Positions 37,664 to 46,710 of a stretch of 64,000 nucleotides of DNA are shown here, in pieces. A program made the translations under genes and the position numbers. The notes below the pieces were generated by a model, which saw nothing but the letters and a program-made list of their open reading frames with translations, searched no databases and had not been told where the DNA came from. This stretch comes from Sinohyriopsis cumingii (Eukaryota; Mollusca; Bivalvia; Unionida; Unionidae). Numbering within the stretch: the first letter of the stretch is position 1; each line of letters begins with the position of its first letter. The stretch spans positions 32,228,644-32,292,643 of the forward strand of contig CM068831.1 of NCBI GenBank assembly GCA_028554795.2, given 5' to 3'.

Positions 37664-37700
37664 ATTTAAAGTCAGAGCGCGGACGTGAAGGAAAACATCC
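37664..37700 (-). promoter_or_regulatory. Left-end promoter cassette, unit 3
   Basis: GCGCGGACGTGAAGGAAAAC starts at 37677 on the plus strand. A minus-strand TTTAAAT lies between it and the gene, which starts 28 nt further on. Confidence 0.65.
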
Positions 37701-37828
37701 CTCCACGGTTTTCGAGCCGGAACGTTCAATGAGTGTCATGAGAGGGATAGTAAGAAGTCAAAGAGCATGAATCAAGATTTCTATTGTCAAACAAACCACA
37801 AAGGCATTTTTTTCAAAACACAACATTT

Positions 37829-37834
37829 TTTATT
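37829..37834 (-). terminator. Polyadenylation signal after the protease gene
   Basis: A minus-strand AATAAA lies about 105 nt beyond the protease stop in an A/T-rich 3' flank. It marks the probable end of the capsid/protease transcript and contrasts with the stem-loop ends of the neighbouring units. Confidence 0.6.
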
Positions 37835-37937
37835 CAAAATCACATAACACTAACAAACAACTCTAAGATTTTTTAACAATAATCCAACAATATAACATCA
37901 AACATTTTGTTTCAAATGACAAACATTTTTTTCCAAC

Positions 37938-38656
37938 TCACACATTATTTTGGACAGGGCTGACAACGTTGTGAAGAAATTGCGATTTCCACTGTTGGAA
38001 GTCATTAGGCCGTTTCCCAGCTTGAGACAAAAGATAAGCATAATGGTCACAAAACCATTGATCTACTTTCACATCGTTTCTAGAAGAAGAACGAGGATCA
38101 AAATGAGTCACTAAATGTTCTAAGGAATAACCCAGACTGCGATGATGCAGAAAATACACACAGTACTGTCCACACACCAAGGAATCTGTGCCTTGTAATT
38201 TCACATTATTGAATCGGGTGGTCTGAGCATTTCTTCTCATAAAGTCAATGATATCGTCTTCCAAAGGGGGCAATCCATACGAATCAAAATATTCCACACA
38301 TCTTTCTTGAGGAAAGTAGACGGCTACCAGTGGGTTCCTGGGAGATGACTGTCGTCCGTGTTGATCACATAAACTAGATGGTCTTGAGGTTTGCGATGAG
38401 GTAGTTCATCTTCAGCACAGACGACAGGATTCCAAGAAGCCGTGTACGAACTGTGGTTCAAAAGGTAATAAGTTCCCAGGTATCCATGTTTTGTGTGTTT
38501 TTTTTTCTTCTTCACAGGTAATAATAAGTCATCAATTCGATCCTGACTTTTTGCTTGAAAATGTCTGACAAATAACCGTTTCTTCGCTTCGTCTCCACAC
38601 TCTGATTCAGGAGAGCTTCGATACGATGGATCTCTTGAGTGGTTAATGGTGGACAA
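37938..38656 (-). pseudogene. Adenain-like cysteine protease, frameshifted
   Basis: This is the maturation protease of Polintons, related to adenovirus proteinase. The catalytic His lies in the motif GTHW near 38330, the acidic residue in YFDSYG near 38270, and the catalytic Cys in CGQYCVYFL near 38150. The frame carrying the His ends at TAG at 38324-38326, directly after GTHW. The rest continues in a different frame to the stop at 37938, which means a one-base loss at that point. The start is uncertain because no ATG precedes the conserved YLGTYYLLN segment in frame; the gene overlaps the 38512-39015 gene. This break should inactivate the enzyme if it is real rather than a consensus error. 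Confidence 0.85.
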
Positions 38657-39015
38657 GAATGTTCACGCAAGTCTTTATACCACTGATGTAACACGACTTC
38701 GTCCGAGATGAGACTCCAAGCTTCGTCCAGATACTCGTTCAATTTTTCTTCTTGACTTAACATCAGACATTTGTCGTGTTGAATTTGACTGGTATGATCG
38801 TTTTGACATCCATAGCAATCTTTCTTGATCAATTCCGTCATTTTTTCGACCAAGTGTTTGGCAAAACAGGGGACTAAATGGGCTTCTTGTTCTGGCCATC
38901 TTGACTTCATCATGATAACTTCTTCGTCTTTGTCTTGAGATTCTTCTTCCCCGGTCTCCTCACATTCCATTTTCAAAGTTTCTCCACTAGGTAAAGAGGG
39001 ATAACAGTCTTCCAT
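38512..39015 (-). CDS. Conserved Polinton protein with Cys/His motif
   Basis: The product is 167 residues and starts at the ATG at 39013-39015, six bases after the capsid gene's stop. The acidic N-terminus (residues ~15-35) leads to a C-x2-C-x3-H-x5-H-x2-C cluster (CYGCQNDHTSQIQHDKC, residues ~67-83) that looks like a zinc-binding site. The C-terminal half is helical. I do not know its function. Its position between capsid and protease suggests a virion or assembly role. The open frame is intact, and its last ~50 codons overlap the protease reading frame. Confidence 0.7.
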   Translation of the reverse strand: MEDCYPSLPSGETLKMECEETGEEESQDKDEEVIMMKSRWPEQEAHLVPCFAKHLVEKMTELIKKDCYGCQNDHTSQIQHDKCLMLSQEEKLNEYLDEAWSLISDEVVLHQWYKDLREHSCPPLTTQEIHRIEALLNQSVETKRRNGYLSDIFKQKVRIELMTYYYL

Positions 39016-39020
39016 GGCTT

Positions 39021-40345
39021 CTAATAGTCTAGAATGACTTCTCTCAAACTTTTGATTTCTGTGGTATTGTCAAATTCTGCATACAGGATGACGTTCACTG
39101 TGTGATCTGGAGGTGGATTTGCAAACTGAAGTTCCACACGAATCTGACCGGATTTTATAGGGTGGAAATGTCCCTCGTCGCTGCCTTGGTCTGGAGTGAA
39201 ATCAAAACCCCACAAAGCGTAGCCTCTGCATAATCGTCGTACGAAATACCGTGACTGGTGTTGGTTCCTAACTGTCCGGTGGCTTCGTACAGGGACAAGT
39301 ACGATCTCAAATAATTCTTCGCGACACCAACGTTCGGCTCAAAGGGTCGGGTACACAAGGTCTTGCCGTCGCGACTGACTTCGATCTTGGACACATTGTA
39401 ATGTTGAAACTCAAAAGGATTTTGATCGTGGGTTCCGTTGAAGGCTGAATTCCTGACGATACCAACAATCAAACGCTTGGGTAACTGTCCTTGGAACAGA
39501 TGATTTTCGATCATAGATCGCTCTCTAGCGGGAATGGTGAACGTTTTCACTTCTATGCGTCGTATCGGATACTTGGCGGTCGTTCTGCTCAACGTCTGAC
39601 TGACGTCGTTTCCCACTTTAGGTAACACTTCCACACGACGCACGTAAAGTCGGGCTTCTTGAATGATAGTTTTGTATTCATTGGCATGGGCCATCAAATG
39701 GAAAGCGGCACTGCTACGATTCAGTCTCAGACGGATATCCACCCCGTTCAGCAAATACTTTTCTTGTAACCACATGTCCAAATGCAAACGATCCATCAGT
39801 TCTAAACTTCGCCCTTGCAGAATTTTCTTACGACGGCCGTTAAACCCCACACTGTGAAGATTTTCGTCTTCTGTCAGGACTGTGTCGTTAAACGTGCCTA
39901 CACCTACCGTGTCAGGTTTCCATACCACGCAAGCATCCAGATGAGTATTCTTGGCTTCTTTTCCGTACGTCAAGAGATTTTCCAGGTAGGCATGATATGG
40001 GTAAGTATCCATGCTGCTGCTGACCAGTTTGTTATTCAAGTACAAGTCCACTTTGCTGAACTAGGAATGCATGAAATTGTTGACAGGAGCTACTCTAGCA
40101 TCGCCTCCTGGATTGGTGATGTCCGTTTTGATCACTTTCACTTTCAAGTACAGGTAACTGCTATTCAGATCGATGTAATCTTCGGGCTGTCCTTTGATTT
40201 CAAACTCGATGGGAGCGGAATCCGTCAAAGAGGAGACCGGATGAAATTCCACCCACTGGGATTCTTGCATGGTCATCAAGGTGGGGGGCATGGCAAACAG
40301 ATCCAGTTCCGACTTGGAACAAGCGCAAGACTCTCGGTGCATCAT
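39021..40345 (-). pseudogene. Major capsid protein (double jelly-roll), broken
   Basis: This is the Polinton hexon-like capsid protein, about 440 codons. Recognisable segments are DYIDLNSSYLYLKVKVI near residue 55-70, PVNNFMHS at residue 87-94, then DLYLNNKLV and PYHAYLENLLTYG, and a C-terminal WGFDFTPDQG and YAEFDN region. It has two lesions. An in-frame TAG at codon 95 (40061-40063) truncates it. A frame change near 39210-39225, consistent with a 2-base insertion since the whole length is 3n+2, separates the last ~65 codons. It starts 14 nt after the preceding basic protein's stop. No capsid would be made from this copy as it stands. Confidence 0.92.
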
Positions 40346-40358
40346 TTTTTTCTCTTTC

Positions 40359-40784
40359 TCAATAATCGAAAACGTCTAAGTCTCGAACGGTTCTTCTTTT
40401 CTTTGCCTTTCTAGCTTTAGACGTGTGAAGTCTGGTGAAAGGGTGTTTTCTTCGTCGTCTCTTTCTGCCTTGTCCTTGCTGAATGCCTGACTCGGTAGCG
40501 TGCAGGGCATTTATAGGTGTGTCTCGTCGGCCCAAAAGGTCTTTGCCCGTTTGCAGCAAGACATTTTTGCCTGCCCTCATGAAGGCTTCTTTAGGATTTT
40601 GTTTGTCGATGATGACATTTTGGAGAAATTCTTTGCCTTGTGTCAGTGCCGCATCTTTCAAGGCGTGCAATCCGCGTGTCACCATCGGTTTCAACACCGG
40701 GGCCACCGAACGAAAGGCCGATTTTAACATATCTCCTAAACCGTGTCCTCGCTGTCGTGCAACCCCTCGGTACACTGGATACAT
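40359..40784 (-). CDS. Basic virion-core-like protein
   Basis: The product is 141 residues, strongly basic and intact. The N-terminus (YRGVARQRGHGLGDMLKSAF) leads to an amphipathic helical region, and the C-terminus has GRKRRRRKH and KARKAKKRR clusters. By position (between penton and hexon) and composition it resembles the adenovirus pVI/pX class of minor virion proteins, which bind DNA or disrupt membranes and are cut by the viral protease. Homology is not proven. It ends 14 nt before the capsid start and begins 3 nt after the penton stop. Confidence 0.75.
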   Translation of the reverse strand: MYPVYRGVARQRGHGLGDMLKSAFRSVAPVLKPMVTRGLHALKDAALTQGKEFLQNVIIDKQNPKEAFMRAGKNVLLQTGKDLLGRRDTPINALHATESGIQQGQGRKRRRRKHPFTRLHTSKARKAKKRRTVRDLDVFDY

Positions 40785-40787
40785 GAC

Positions 40788-41720
40788 TTACGAGTCGTGA
40801 GAGAACCGTTTTCGAAAATGGAGTTTGACCGTGACTTTTCCTTTGGTGAATGGAATATTTTGTCCCAGGTCTCCTTTTATAGCAATGTTGACCGTGTCCA
40901 AATACGACTTGCTGACAGGCAAATAGTGAGGATGTACAAATTCGCGGTGAACGTGGTAAGTGTTTCCACTTTCCTCGTCAGTGACCGTGGCAGAATCCAC
41001 TTTGAAAGGAATGACACGCAGTAACGGCACAGAGGTGTGTCCCACCACGTTATACTCAACCACATCGGAGTACACAAACATCAAATTCAGTCCTTGGTTC
41101 AGTTCTACCGGGGCACGAAATAACTTGCTAAAAGACTCGTTGTCGTAAATGATTGGTAATTCGTTTTTCTTGAGCATGGCCTTTCTTATGTCCATGTCTC
41201 CGCCCAACATGTCAAACAATTCAGGACAAAATAAAATGGACACGATTTTACCCCCGTCAAATTTCATCAAGAAGCGACGAGCTGCTTTGTGGTATTCCAT
41301 GGTGACACTTTTTTTGACACTTTCCAAAGCTTTCAGAAACACGACATTAAACCTGGAGGTTATGGTGCTCACCAAATGTTGACCACTAAAATAATAGCCT
41401 GGGGGAACGAACAAGTGATAGGTGGTGTACTTTTGACTTTTTGTGCCAGGGGTTTTCTTGTCATATTTGCCATAGGTATCCAAGTACTGTTGCAATTGTT
41501 CGTCATAAACTTCCACATCAAAAAAATTTTGATGTGGAAGGACATTGAGGACTTGAGTCGGGTGAATGATTTCTACTAAAGCCACTTCCTAATGGGCTTC
41601 GTGGTCTAGTGTGATGGTCTGAGGTAATTTGGCCGTGTAACAGCACAACGTGTTCTTGGGAAACACCTCCATGGAACTGTCACTGGGTAAGGTTAAGTAA
41701 AATTGGTTTTGGTGACTCAT
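40788..41720 (-). pseudogene. Penton (single jelly-roll minor capsid protein), one nonsense codon
   Basis: The gene has 311 codons from ATG at 41718-41720. The opening MSHQNQFYLTLPSDSS is the conserved Polinton penton N-terminus, and later segments include ITSRF, FDGGKI and a PLLRVIPF strand near the C-terminus. An in-frame TAG at codon 44 (41589-41591) lies where related proteins usually have Trp, so one G-to-A change would explain it. Apart from that the frame is open. The start overlaps the stop of the membrane-protein gene by ATGA. Confidence 0.9.
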
Positions 41721-42130
41721 AATTCCAGAGTTCTGTGGCTGTCCGAGGGGTTACTGGACGTCAGAGGCGTGTCTCCGCCCAAAATGGGGTTGTTGTTGTT
41801 GTTATTGGAGTGGTGACTGACACTGGCACTGGACACAAGGTTCCCGTGGTTCCCGTTGGAAGAGAATTTCAGGGAGGGATTGGGAAGCAGGTAACCGATG
41901 TAACTGCTCAATAAAATGGTCCACAATTGTTTGTCTCCTTGTTGCAAACTTAAATTGACGATGGCTGCCCCGATGACACAATGCACCACGAAGATTTGGC
42001 AGAAAAAGACGATTTGTGTTTTAGGCACACGTTCTCCACACCACACCCACAAAGGTTGTTTTTGTAAATCTTGCAGAGAAGAACTAGGTGAAGGAGTGGT
42101 CGACGTAGCTGCGTCTGTATGAAAGGGCAT
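41717..42130 (-). CDS. Two-helix membrane protein, Polinton-conserved type
   Basis: The product is about 137 residues from the ATG at 42128-42130. A short Ser/Thr/Pro-rich N-terminus is followed by a first hydrophobic helix (about residues 38-60, IVFFCQIFVVHCVIGAAIV) and a second (about residues 70-86, LWTILLSSYIGYLLPNP), then a low-complexity tail with a poly-Asn run. Proteins with this layout sit beside the penton in many invertebrate Polintons; their role is unknown. The gene is intact and overlaps the penton start (ATGA). It lies only 5 nt after the integrase stop. Confidence 0.75.
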   Translation of the reverse strand: MPFHTDAATSTTPSPSSSLQDLQKQPLWVWCGERVPKTQIVFFCQIFVVHCVIGAAIVNLSLQQGDKQLWTILLSSYIGYLLPNPSLKFSSNGNHGNLVSSASVSHHSNNNNNNPILGGDTPLTSSNPSDSHRTLEL

Positions 42131-42135
42131 GATGG

Positions 42136-43245
42136 TCACTTCTTTTTATAGTCGATGACTTGCGAAGCGTCAATCCAAGAATCAAAACTGGGTGGATATC
42201 CTTTCCAGCGTACTTTGACTTCTTTGACACGTCGTTTGCCCACTTTACGGGTTCTGCGTTCGAGAATGCTTTCGATGTCGTACATGTCGTCTTCTTTTTT
42301 GGTGACACGTTGTAACTCGGGTAAGTAAAACGTTCCTTTGAGCACTTCTCCGTTCATGTCTTCCAATTTATAGACGGCAGGATGACGGCCATGCACTCGT
42401 CCAGTGACACGAAACAATTCGGTCGTCCAGCTAGGTAAGTAACCTTTGTCGAAAGTGCGTTTGGTTTTGCCAATGCGTACCCAATCTCCTACGGTCAACA
42501 CTCCACTTTTCTTGGGGGCAGCCCTCGTCGGGGACGTACCAAACAGGCGCTCAAACACCAGCACTTCGTTCTTGGGAGTCACTTCTTGCGGGGCACGTCC
42601 GATGCTTCGATGGTAAGATTGGTTGTACGCTTGCACCAGGTGCGGTAAGATGTCGATGTACTTCAGAGTGTGGTGATGCGTAAAATATTTCCACATATGT
42701 TCTTTCAATGTGCGTTAAAAACGTTCCACGATGCTGGCTTTGGTTTCGGGATTCTCGGTGGTAAAAAAATGAATGTCACGTTTCTTTAATTCTTTTTGGA
42801 AAGCTTGGTTCAGAAATTCGGTGCCTTTGTCCGTTTGCCATCGAAGAGGGTGACGACCGCTTTGTTTCAACACTCGTTGCAGGGCTCGCACTAACTCGCT
42901 GCTCGATTTGGAAGTCAAGGGTACGACCCAGGCAAATTTGGAAAAGACGTCGATGACACAAAACAAATATTTGTAGCCACGACTGTAGCTGGCCAAATGA
43001 GAGACATCGGCTAAATCGGCTTGCCATTGATGATCGATGCCTTCCACTTGGGTGCGACTTCTGGCAAACTTGCGTCGAATGGGTTTGTGTGAAGTGTAGG
43101 TAGCTTGTTCTTGTAACCATCGTTGCACTTGAGGTAAACGGAGACTTTTCGGTCGCATTTTGGCAGCACGATACAATTTTTGAACTCCTGCGTAACCTGC
43201 AGGATGCGAGGGATCGTAGTAAATGCTGGCTAAGACTTTTTCCAT
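42136..43245 (-). pseudogene. RVE-type integrase with chromodomain, one nonsense codon
   Basis: The gene has about 369 codons from ATG at 43243-43245. The catalytic triad residues are Asp77 (WQADLAD), Asp139 (WQTDKGTEF) and Glu174 (SIVERF). An in-frame TAA at 42715-42717 comes two codons after the catalytic Glu-Arg-Phe. The C-terminal half still has the SH3-like region (GDWVRIGK) and a chromodomain (YDIESILERR and VRWKGYPPSFDSW), as in Polinton and chromovirus integrases. Chromodomains bind histone tails and can direct insertion. The enzyme joins element ends to host DNA, giving the 6-bp duplication seen. The nonsense codon would remove the C-terminal domain. Confidence 0.93.
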
Positions 43246-43259
43246 TTTGTGTTTGTGTG

Positions 43260-43889
43260 TTAATAAGGCACCCACTCTTGGAAGATGCTACTCTGTTTCT
43301 CTTGGGGTACTTTCTTGGATTGCAATGCTTTGCGTGTGCGACCAGCAATAGGTGTCGCAGAGGAGGATGTCGGAACAGGCGATATCGGTTCTTGTTTCAC
43401 TTCTGTCTTCACTTCTGTCTTCACTTTCTTTTTCTCTTGTGATGAAGAAGGGGTGGTCATCATCTTTTTAATCCATCCAATTCTGGAGGTAGGTGGTGTT
43501 GTTAACTTGCGTACTTTTTCTGGTGGAGTTTGAAACCCTTCTTCTTCTTCTTCTTTTTCTGTCTTGGTCACTGGTAGTGGTGGTGGTGGTACTGGTGATG
43601 GTGCTGGACTTTTCATCAAGGTCTTAAAATCTTTCAGAGTGGGTAGAGCTGTTTCGTCTAAAGCTTTCTGGTGAAAGAGTTGTAGTCGTTGCAAGAGTTG
43701 ACCGTACTTTTGCGATTTTTCTGTTTCGGATAAATCTTGGCGATCCATCAAGGACTGCAATTCGTGTTGTAACTGGGACATTTCGCTCAAATGGGGATTG
43801 GGAGGTAAATGCGGGGTGCGTTGTTCTTGCCAACGATGGTATTCCATCCATCGTTTGTAAGGCACTAAAGCTAGTTTTCGTCCTTCCAT
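43260..43889 (-). CDS. Polinton protein, Pro/Lys-rich, function unknown
   Basis: The product is 209 residues with an intact frame. The N-terminus has RKLALVPYKRWMEYH, then a helical, Gln-rich region (residues ~35-85), a proline run (about residues 97-106), and a C-terminal region of short basic repeats (KTEVKTEVK). An N-terminal helical and C-terminal disordered arrangement is common in the gene upstream of Polinton integrase, but I cannot name it. It ends 15 nt before the integrase ATG. Confidence 0.65.
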   Translation of the reverse strand: MEGRKLALVPYKRWMEYHRWQEQRTPHLPPNPHLSEMSQLQHELQSLMDRQDLSETEKSQKYGQLLQRLQLFHQKALDETALPTLKDFKTLMKSPAPSPVPPPPLPVTKTEKEEEEEGFQTPPEKVRKLTTPPTSRIGWIKKMMTTPSSSQEKKKVKTEVKTEVKQEPISPVPTSSSATPIAGRTRKALQSKKVPQEKQSSIFQEWVPY

Positions 43890-43938
43890 AGGGTTGTCAG
43901 GGGTAGATTCTGAGATCTTGGGACTTCCGAGGGCCTTT

Positions 43939-44344
43939 CTATCTTGCTCCCACCAGTCCTCCCAACATGGTTCCCAACACTCCTTTCAGCAAGGGGCCTA
44001 ACAAGACGGGTAAAATGCCTCCACGTTGGACCAACATCTTCTTCTTTTTGACGAAGGGGGATTTTCTTTTGAACCATTTGGCGAAGAACGTGACGATGTT
44101 TGCCTAAGCATTGTTTCTGGTGTTTGGACAAAGGGATCGTGCCTTTCAAGACGTTCAAACAACATTCGCACACGGTATCGATGACCTCTTTGGAAGCTGA
44201 ATGAATGAGTTTTTTTCGTAGGGGTGGATAAGCTTTGGACAGGACAGATAACATGTCCCCATGTTTGACTAAACGTGGTGGCAGTCCTTTCCTTTTCTTT
44301 CCTTGGGGTTGTTTAGAAGAGAGATGTTTTCTGGAGGGTGACAT
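43939..44344 (-). pseudogene. Basic/Gly-rich Polinton protein, frameshifted (paralog 1)
   Basis: It starts at the ATG at 44342-44344, 43 nt after a TATA box (minus strand AGTATAAAAAAGG, 44387-44399). The N-terminal domain has PPLRKKLIHSASKEVID and NVLKGTIPLSKHQKQCL. At a C5 run (44056-44060) the frame changes. Past it, a different frame encodes a Gly/Leu-rich hydrophobic tail (QRGGILPVLLGPLL) to TAG at 43939-43941, which is how related Polinton proteins end. The unshifted frame instead runs to 43871 without that tail. A homopolymer indel, real or technical, is the simplest account. Possible role: a membrane-active virion peptide (inference). Confidence 0.7.
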
Positions 44345-44392
44345 CTTCAGGAGCACCAAAACACTGATACCCTACTTGGTCACAGACCTTTT

Positions 44393-44695
44393 TTATACTG
44401 GAACGCATCGCCACTGATTGTCTTTACGTCGTATCAACTTCAGGACATGCATGACACGTCGTGCAGGGGTACGCAACGGACTAAATCGAGCCAGTTCTTG
44501 CTTGGACAATTCCAGTAAACTTTGTAACATGCCCGATCTTTCTTGGACTTTGATTTTGGGAGAAGGTACTTTGTGAGCAGCAGCCACTGCCACTAAATTG
44601 GAGGGTCCTGCTACTGGGGAAGTTCTTGGGGTCATCAACGGAGAAGTTCTTGGTGTGATCAACGTCTCCAAGTACTCTTCAGTTCTTGGTGTCAT
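44393..44695 (-). CDS. Hypothetical protein with TPRT repeats
   Basis: The frame is about 100 residues from the ATG at 44693-44695, and stays open upstream to about 44740. It begins with repeats of MTPRTSP and SPVAGPSN and ends with a basic helical segment (ARRVMHVLKLIRRK). The phrase TSPVAGPS also occurs in the tail of the upstream gene (44753-45337), so the two may be fragments or duplicates of one coding region. The function is unknown. Confidence 0.45.
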   Translation of the reverse strand: MTPRTEEYLETLITPRTSPLMTPRTSPVAGPSNLVAVAAAHKVPSPKIKVQERSGMLQSLLELSKQELARFSPLRTPARRVMHVLKLIRRKDNQWRCVPV

Positions 44696-44752
44696 CAACG
44701 GAGAAGTGGATGAACTTGAGGCTGCCGGAGACACAGTCACCGCCGTGGCAGG

Positions 44753-45337
44753 TCATGGTTTGCGAATGTAAGGTTGCGTCCTGGCCGAAGTGCCTCTCTT
44801 GCGACTAGTTTTCTTCTGTGGACTTTTCTTTTTCTGGGGACTTTTTCTCTGTTTCTTTTTCTGGGGGCTTCTTTTCTTTTTCCGGGGTGGTGTCTGGTAA
44901 GAGGAGGGTCCCGCCACTGGAGAAGTTCTCCTTGGGGACCTGGTCTTTTTCTTCTTCTTGGAGCTTCGTTTGACTTTTTTCTTGGGGAGAACTTTGGGGG
45001 CATTAGGATCCCATCTTAAGAGAGAGCGAATGATGACCCCTCCTAGAGTACCGCTCCCTCCAGGTTTCAAAATGATTTGTTTTTTGGTTTGAGTGTCGAT
45101 GCGGGGATCGGCCAGTTGGGTCAAAGCGACTTTGTTTCGATCAAAAAAGCGTTTGGTTTGATGAGGAATCTGAATGATCCCTTGCAGTAATTGGCGTGCT
45201 GTCACCGTGAACCATCGTAAGACTTCTTTGAGACTAGCTTCTAAGACACGAGCTCGTGTTTGTGGATTTTTTTCTCGACTGATGCCATACAAGGCACGAA
45301 TCAATTTGACGGGAAGATGCGACTGAAGGGACGTCAT
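44753..45337 (-). CDS. Basic/Gly-rich Polinton protein (paralog 2)
   Basis: The product is 194 residues from the ATG at 45335-45337, placed 35 nt after a TATA box (minus strand CTATAAAAACC at 45373-45383). The N-terminal ~110 residues follow the pattern of the 43939-44344 protein: EASLKEVL, a QGIIQIP segment matching KGTIPLS, then LKPGGSGTLGGVIIRSLL matching the GGILPVLLGPLL type. The C-terminal ~80 residues are very basic low complexity with SPQKKK and SSKKKKK. It is likely DNA- or RNA-binding in its tail. The frame is intact. Confidence 0.65.
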   Translation of the reverse strand: MTSLQSHLPVKLIRALYGISREKNPQTRARVLEASLKEVLRWFTVTARQLLQGIIQIPHQTKRFFDRNKVALTQLADPRIDTQTKKQIILKPGGSGTLGGVIIRSLLRWDPNAPKVLPKKKVKRSSKKKKKTRSPRRTSPVAGPSSYQTPPRKKKRSPQKKKQRKSPQKKKSPQKKTSRKRGTSARTQPYIRKP

Positions 45338-45402
45338 GTTGACGTTGTGTGAGACAGACGAAAAGTGTCTGAGGTTTTTATAGATTTTTTTGTGGAATGA
45401 AA

Positions 45403-46073
45403 TTATGTCGAGGACGGAGACGTGTACAGGACAGGCCCTCCGTCTTGGCACCAGTGGTGAAACAAGTGGGTACGAAATCGCAAATCATCGGGGGTCGTAG
45501 GTTTCAAATCGACGAGTAAATAGGCGTGTGGAGTTTGAGTGGCATCGTCGTACGCCTGAGCCAGCCAAGGCGTCCCTAACTGTTTGGCTAAGACTTGCAC
45601 TTGCGATTTATCTCGAGGGCTTTTAAAAAGACCACGTAATGCGTATTGAGACTGATGGTGCGATGGGCTTTACTTTGTTGAAACAAATTTTGGGTGATGT
45701 AAACGACACTTGCATTACGGTGATGCCCTTTGCGCGTGAACCACAGTTTAATTTCTTCTTCGTCTTCTCCTAACTTGTCGTCGAAAATGACCAAATGGGT
45801 TTGACGGGAGTCAGAGACTATGCCTTCGTCTTCTTTAAGAATGCCTTCCACAAACACGATGGAATCGCCTTGACTTTCTCGCAAGAGGCTGTACGCCGAT
45901 TGCCACTCTTTGTAACACCACACGATGCGTTGAGGTGGATGATCGATCAAATGATGTTTATGTTCGATCAAACGTTTGCGAAGATACAAAGCCTCCCAAC
46001 TGGCACGATCTAAGTGTTCGTCGATGACTCTGACAGTAGAAGAAGAGGGAGCAGAGACAGCAGAGGTAGCCAT
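45403..46073 (-). pseudogene. FtsK/HerA-type packaging ATPase, frameshifted, Walker A not visible
   Basis: This is the genome-packaging ATPase of Polintons. It starts at the ATG at 46071-46073, 48 nt after a TATA box (minus strand AAGTATATAA). Conserved pieces are PPQRIVWCYKEWQ, a Walker B (HLVIFDDK), GHHRNASVVYITQNLF and HAYLLVDLKPTTPDD. The usual glycine-rich P-loop, expected just before the RKRLIEHKHHLI helix, is absent: the sequence runs from a Ser/Thr-rich N-terminus directly into RASWEALYLRKR. In addition the frame changes at a short T run (about 45623-45630) after HYVVFL, so the C-terminal ~65 residues are in another frame. The total length, 3n+2, fits one lost base. Confidence 0.9.
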
Positions 46074-46133
46074 AGTGTCAGGAATGTCACTTGTGACACG
46101 AAAACAAACAAGACGATAGTTTATATACTTTTT

Positions 46134-46490
46134 TCAGGACACGTTTATTGATTGTTTCAAATATGAACAACACGAAAGACAAAAATACATAAAAGCCAAA
46201 TAGTTATGTACAGGAATAAAAAACACATCAAAACAATCAAAGTCGAATAGAAACAATGTCTCTGTACAATATGTTTTGGGTAACCAAGAAGTCCTAGGGA
46301 CAGTGTGTAATGTTCTTACAGTCTCTACATGAGGTATTGTCACATAAGTGTCCTCCCGGAATGACCTTTCAGGAATGTCCATGACAGTCCTGTCCTGAAG
46401 CGAGTGGTTGTTCTCGGGGACTGGTTCTTCTGGCACTGTCACTAACACAGGTTGAAAAGTAACTTTTTTCCTTGAACAATTCTCGTGCAT
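46134..46490 (-). CDS. Hypothetical protein or frameshifted tail
   Basis: The open frame is about 118 residues from the ATG at 46488-46490, overlapping the end of the 46369-46710 frame. It has no recognisable domain. The last third is hydrophobic and Phe/Cys-rich (near FDCFDVFFIPVHNYLAFMYF). It could be a separate gene or the continuation of the upstream frame after an indel near 46470. An AATAAA overlaps the end of this frame on the minus strand near 46144-46149. Confidence 0.35.
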   Translation of the reverse strand: MHENCSRKKVTFQPVLVTVPEEPVPENNHSLQDRTVMDIPERSFREDTYVTIPHVETVRTLHTVPRTSWLPKTYCTETLFLFDFDCFDVFFIPVHNYLAFMYFCLSCCSYLKQSINVS

Positions 46491-46710
46491 ACTCGGCCAC
46501 TTCTTGGGTCCAAGCCTCAAAACCCCCCTTTTTCCAGTCACGAACATCTGTCCAGTGGGGGTGTAAGTCACAAGCTACACACACATCGTCATACACGTCT
46601 TCGGTAGCTAAAAGTTGACGAATCTTTTTTTCCCGTTGAGGTCGAGAAGTATCCAGATGAAAACGCAAGGCTTTGAGCAAAAGGAGTCTTTCGTGACCAT
46701 TTAAGGCCAT
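46369..46710 (-). CDS. Helical hypothetical protein B
   Basis: The frame is about 113 residues from the ATG at 46708-46710, starting inside the last codons of the 46701-46925 gene. It is predicted to be mostly helical (ERLLLLKALRFHL, then QREKKIRQLL), with a Trp-containing stretch HPHWTDVRDWKKGGFEAW. No family is recognised. Together with gene A it could form one helical-bundle protein split by a frameshift. Its place next to a BIR-domain gene makes an apoptosis-related helical fold conceivable, but no motif supports that. Confidence 0.45.
   Translation of the reverse strand: MALNGHERLLLLKALRFHLDTSRPQREKKIRQLLATEDVYDDVCVACDLHPHWTDVRDWKKGGFEAWTQEVAEYARELFKEKSYFSTCVSDSARRTSPREQPLASGQDCHGHS

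Noticed and set aside
38324-38326. Programmed -1 frameshift for protease expression
   Set aside because: There is no slippery heptamer or clear downstream structure at the break, and similar single-base breaks occur in unrelated genes of the element.
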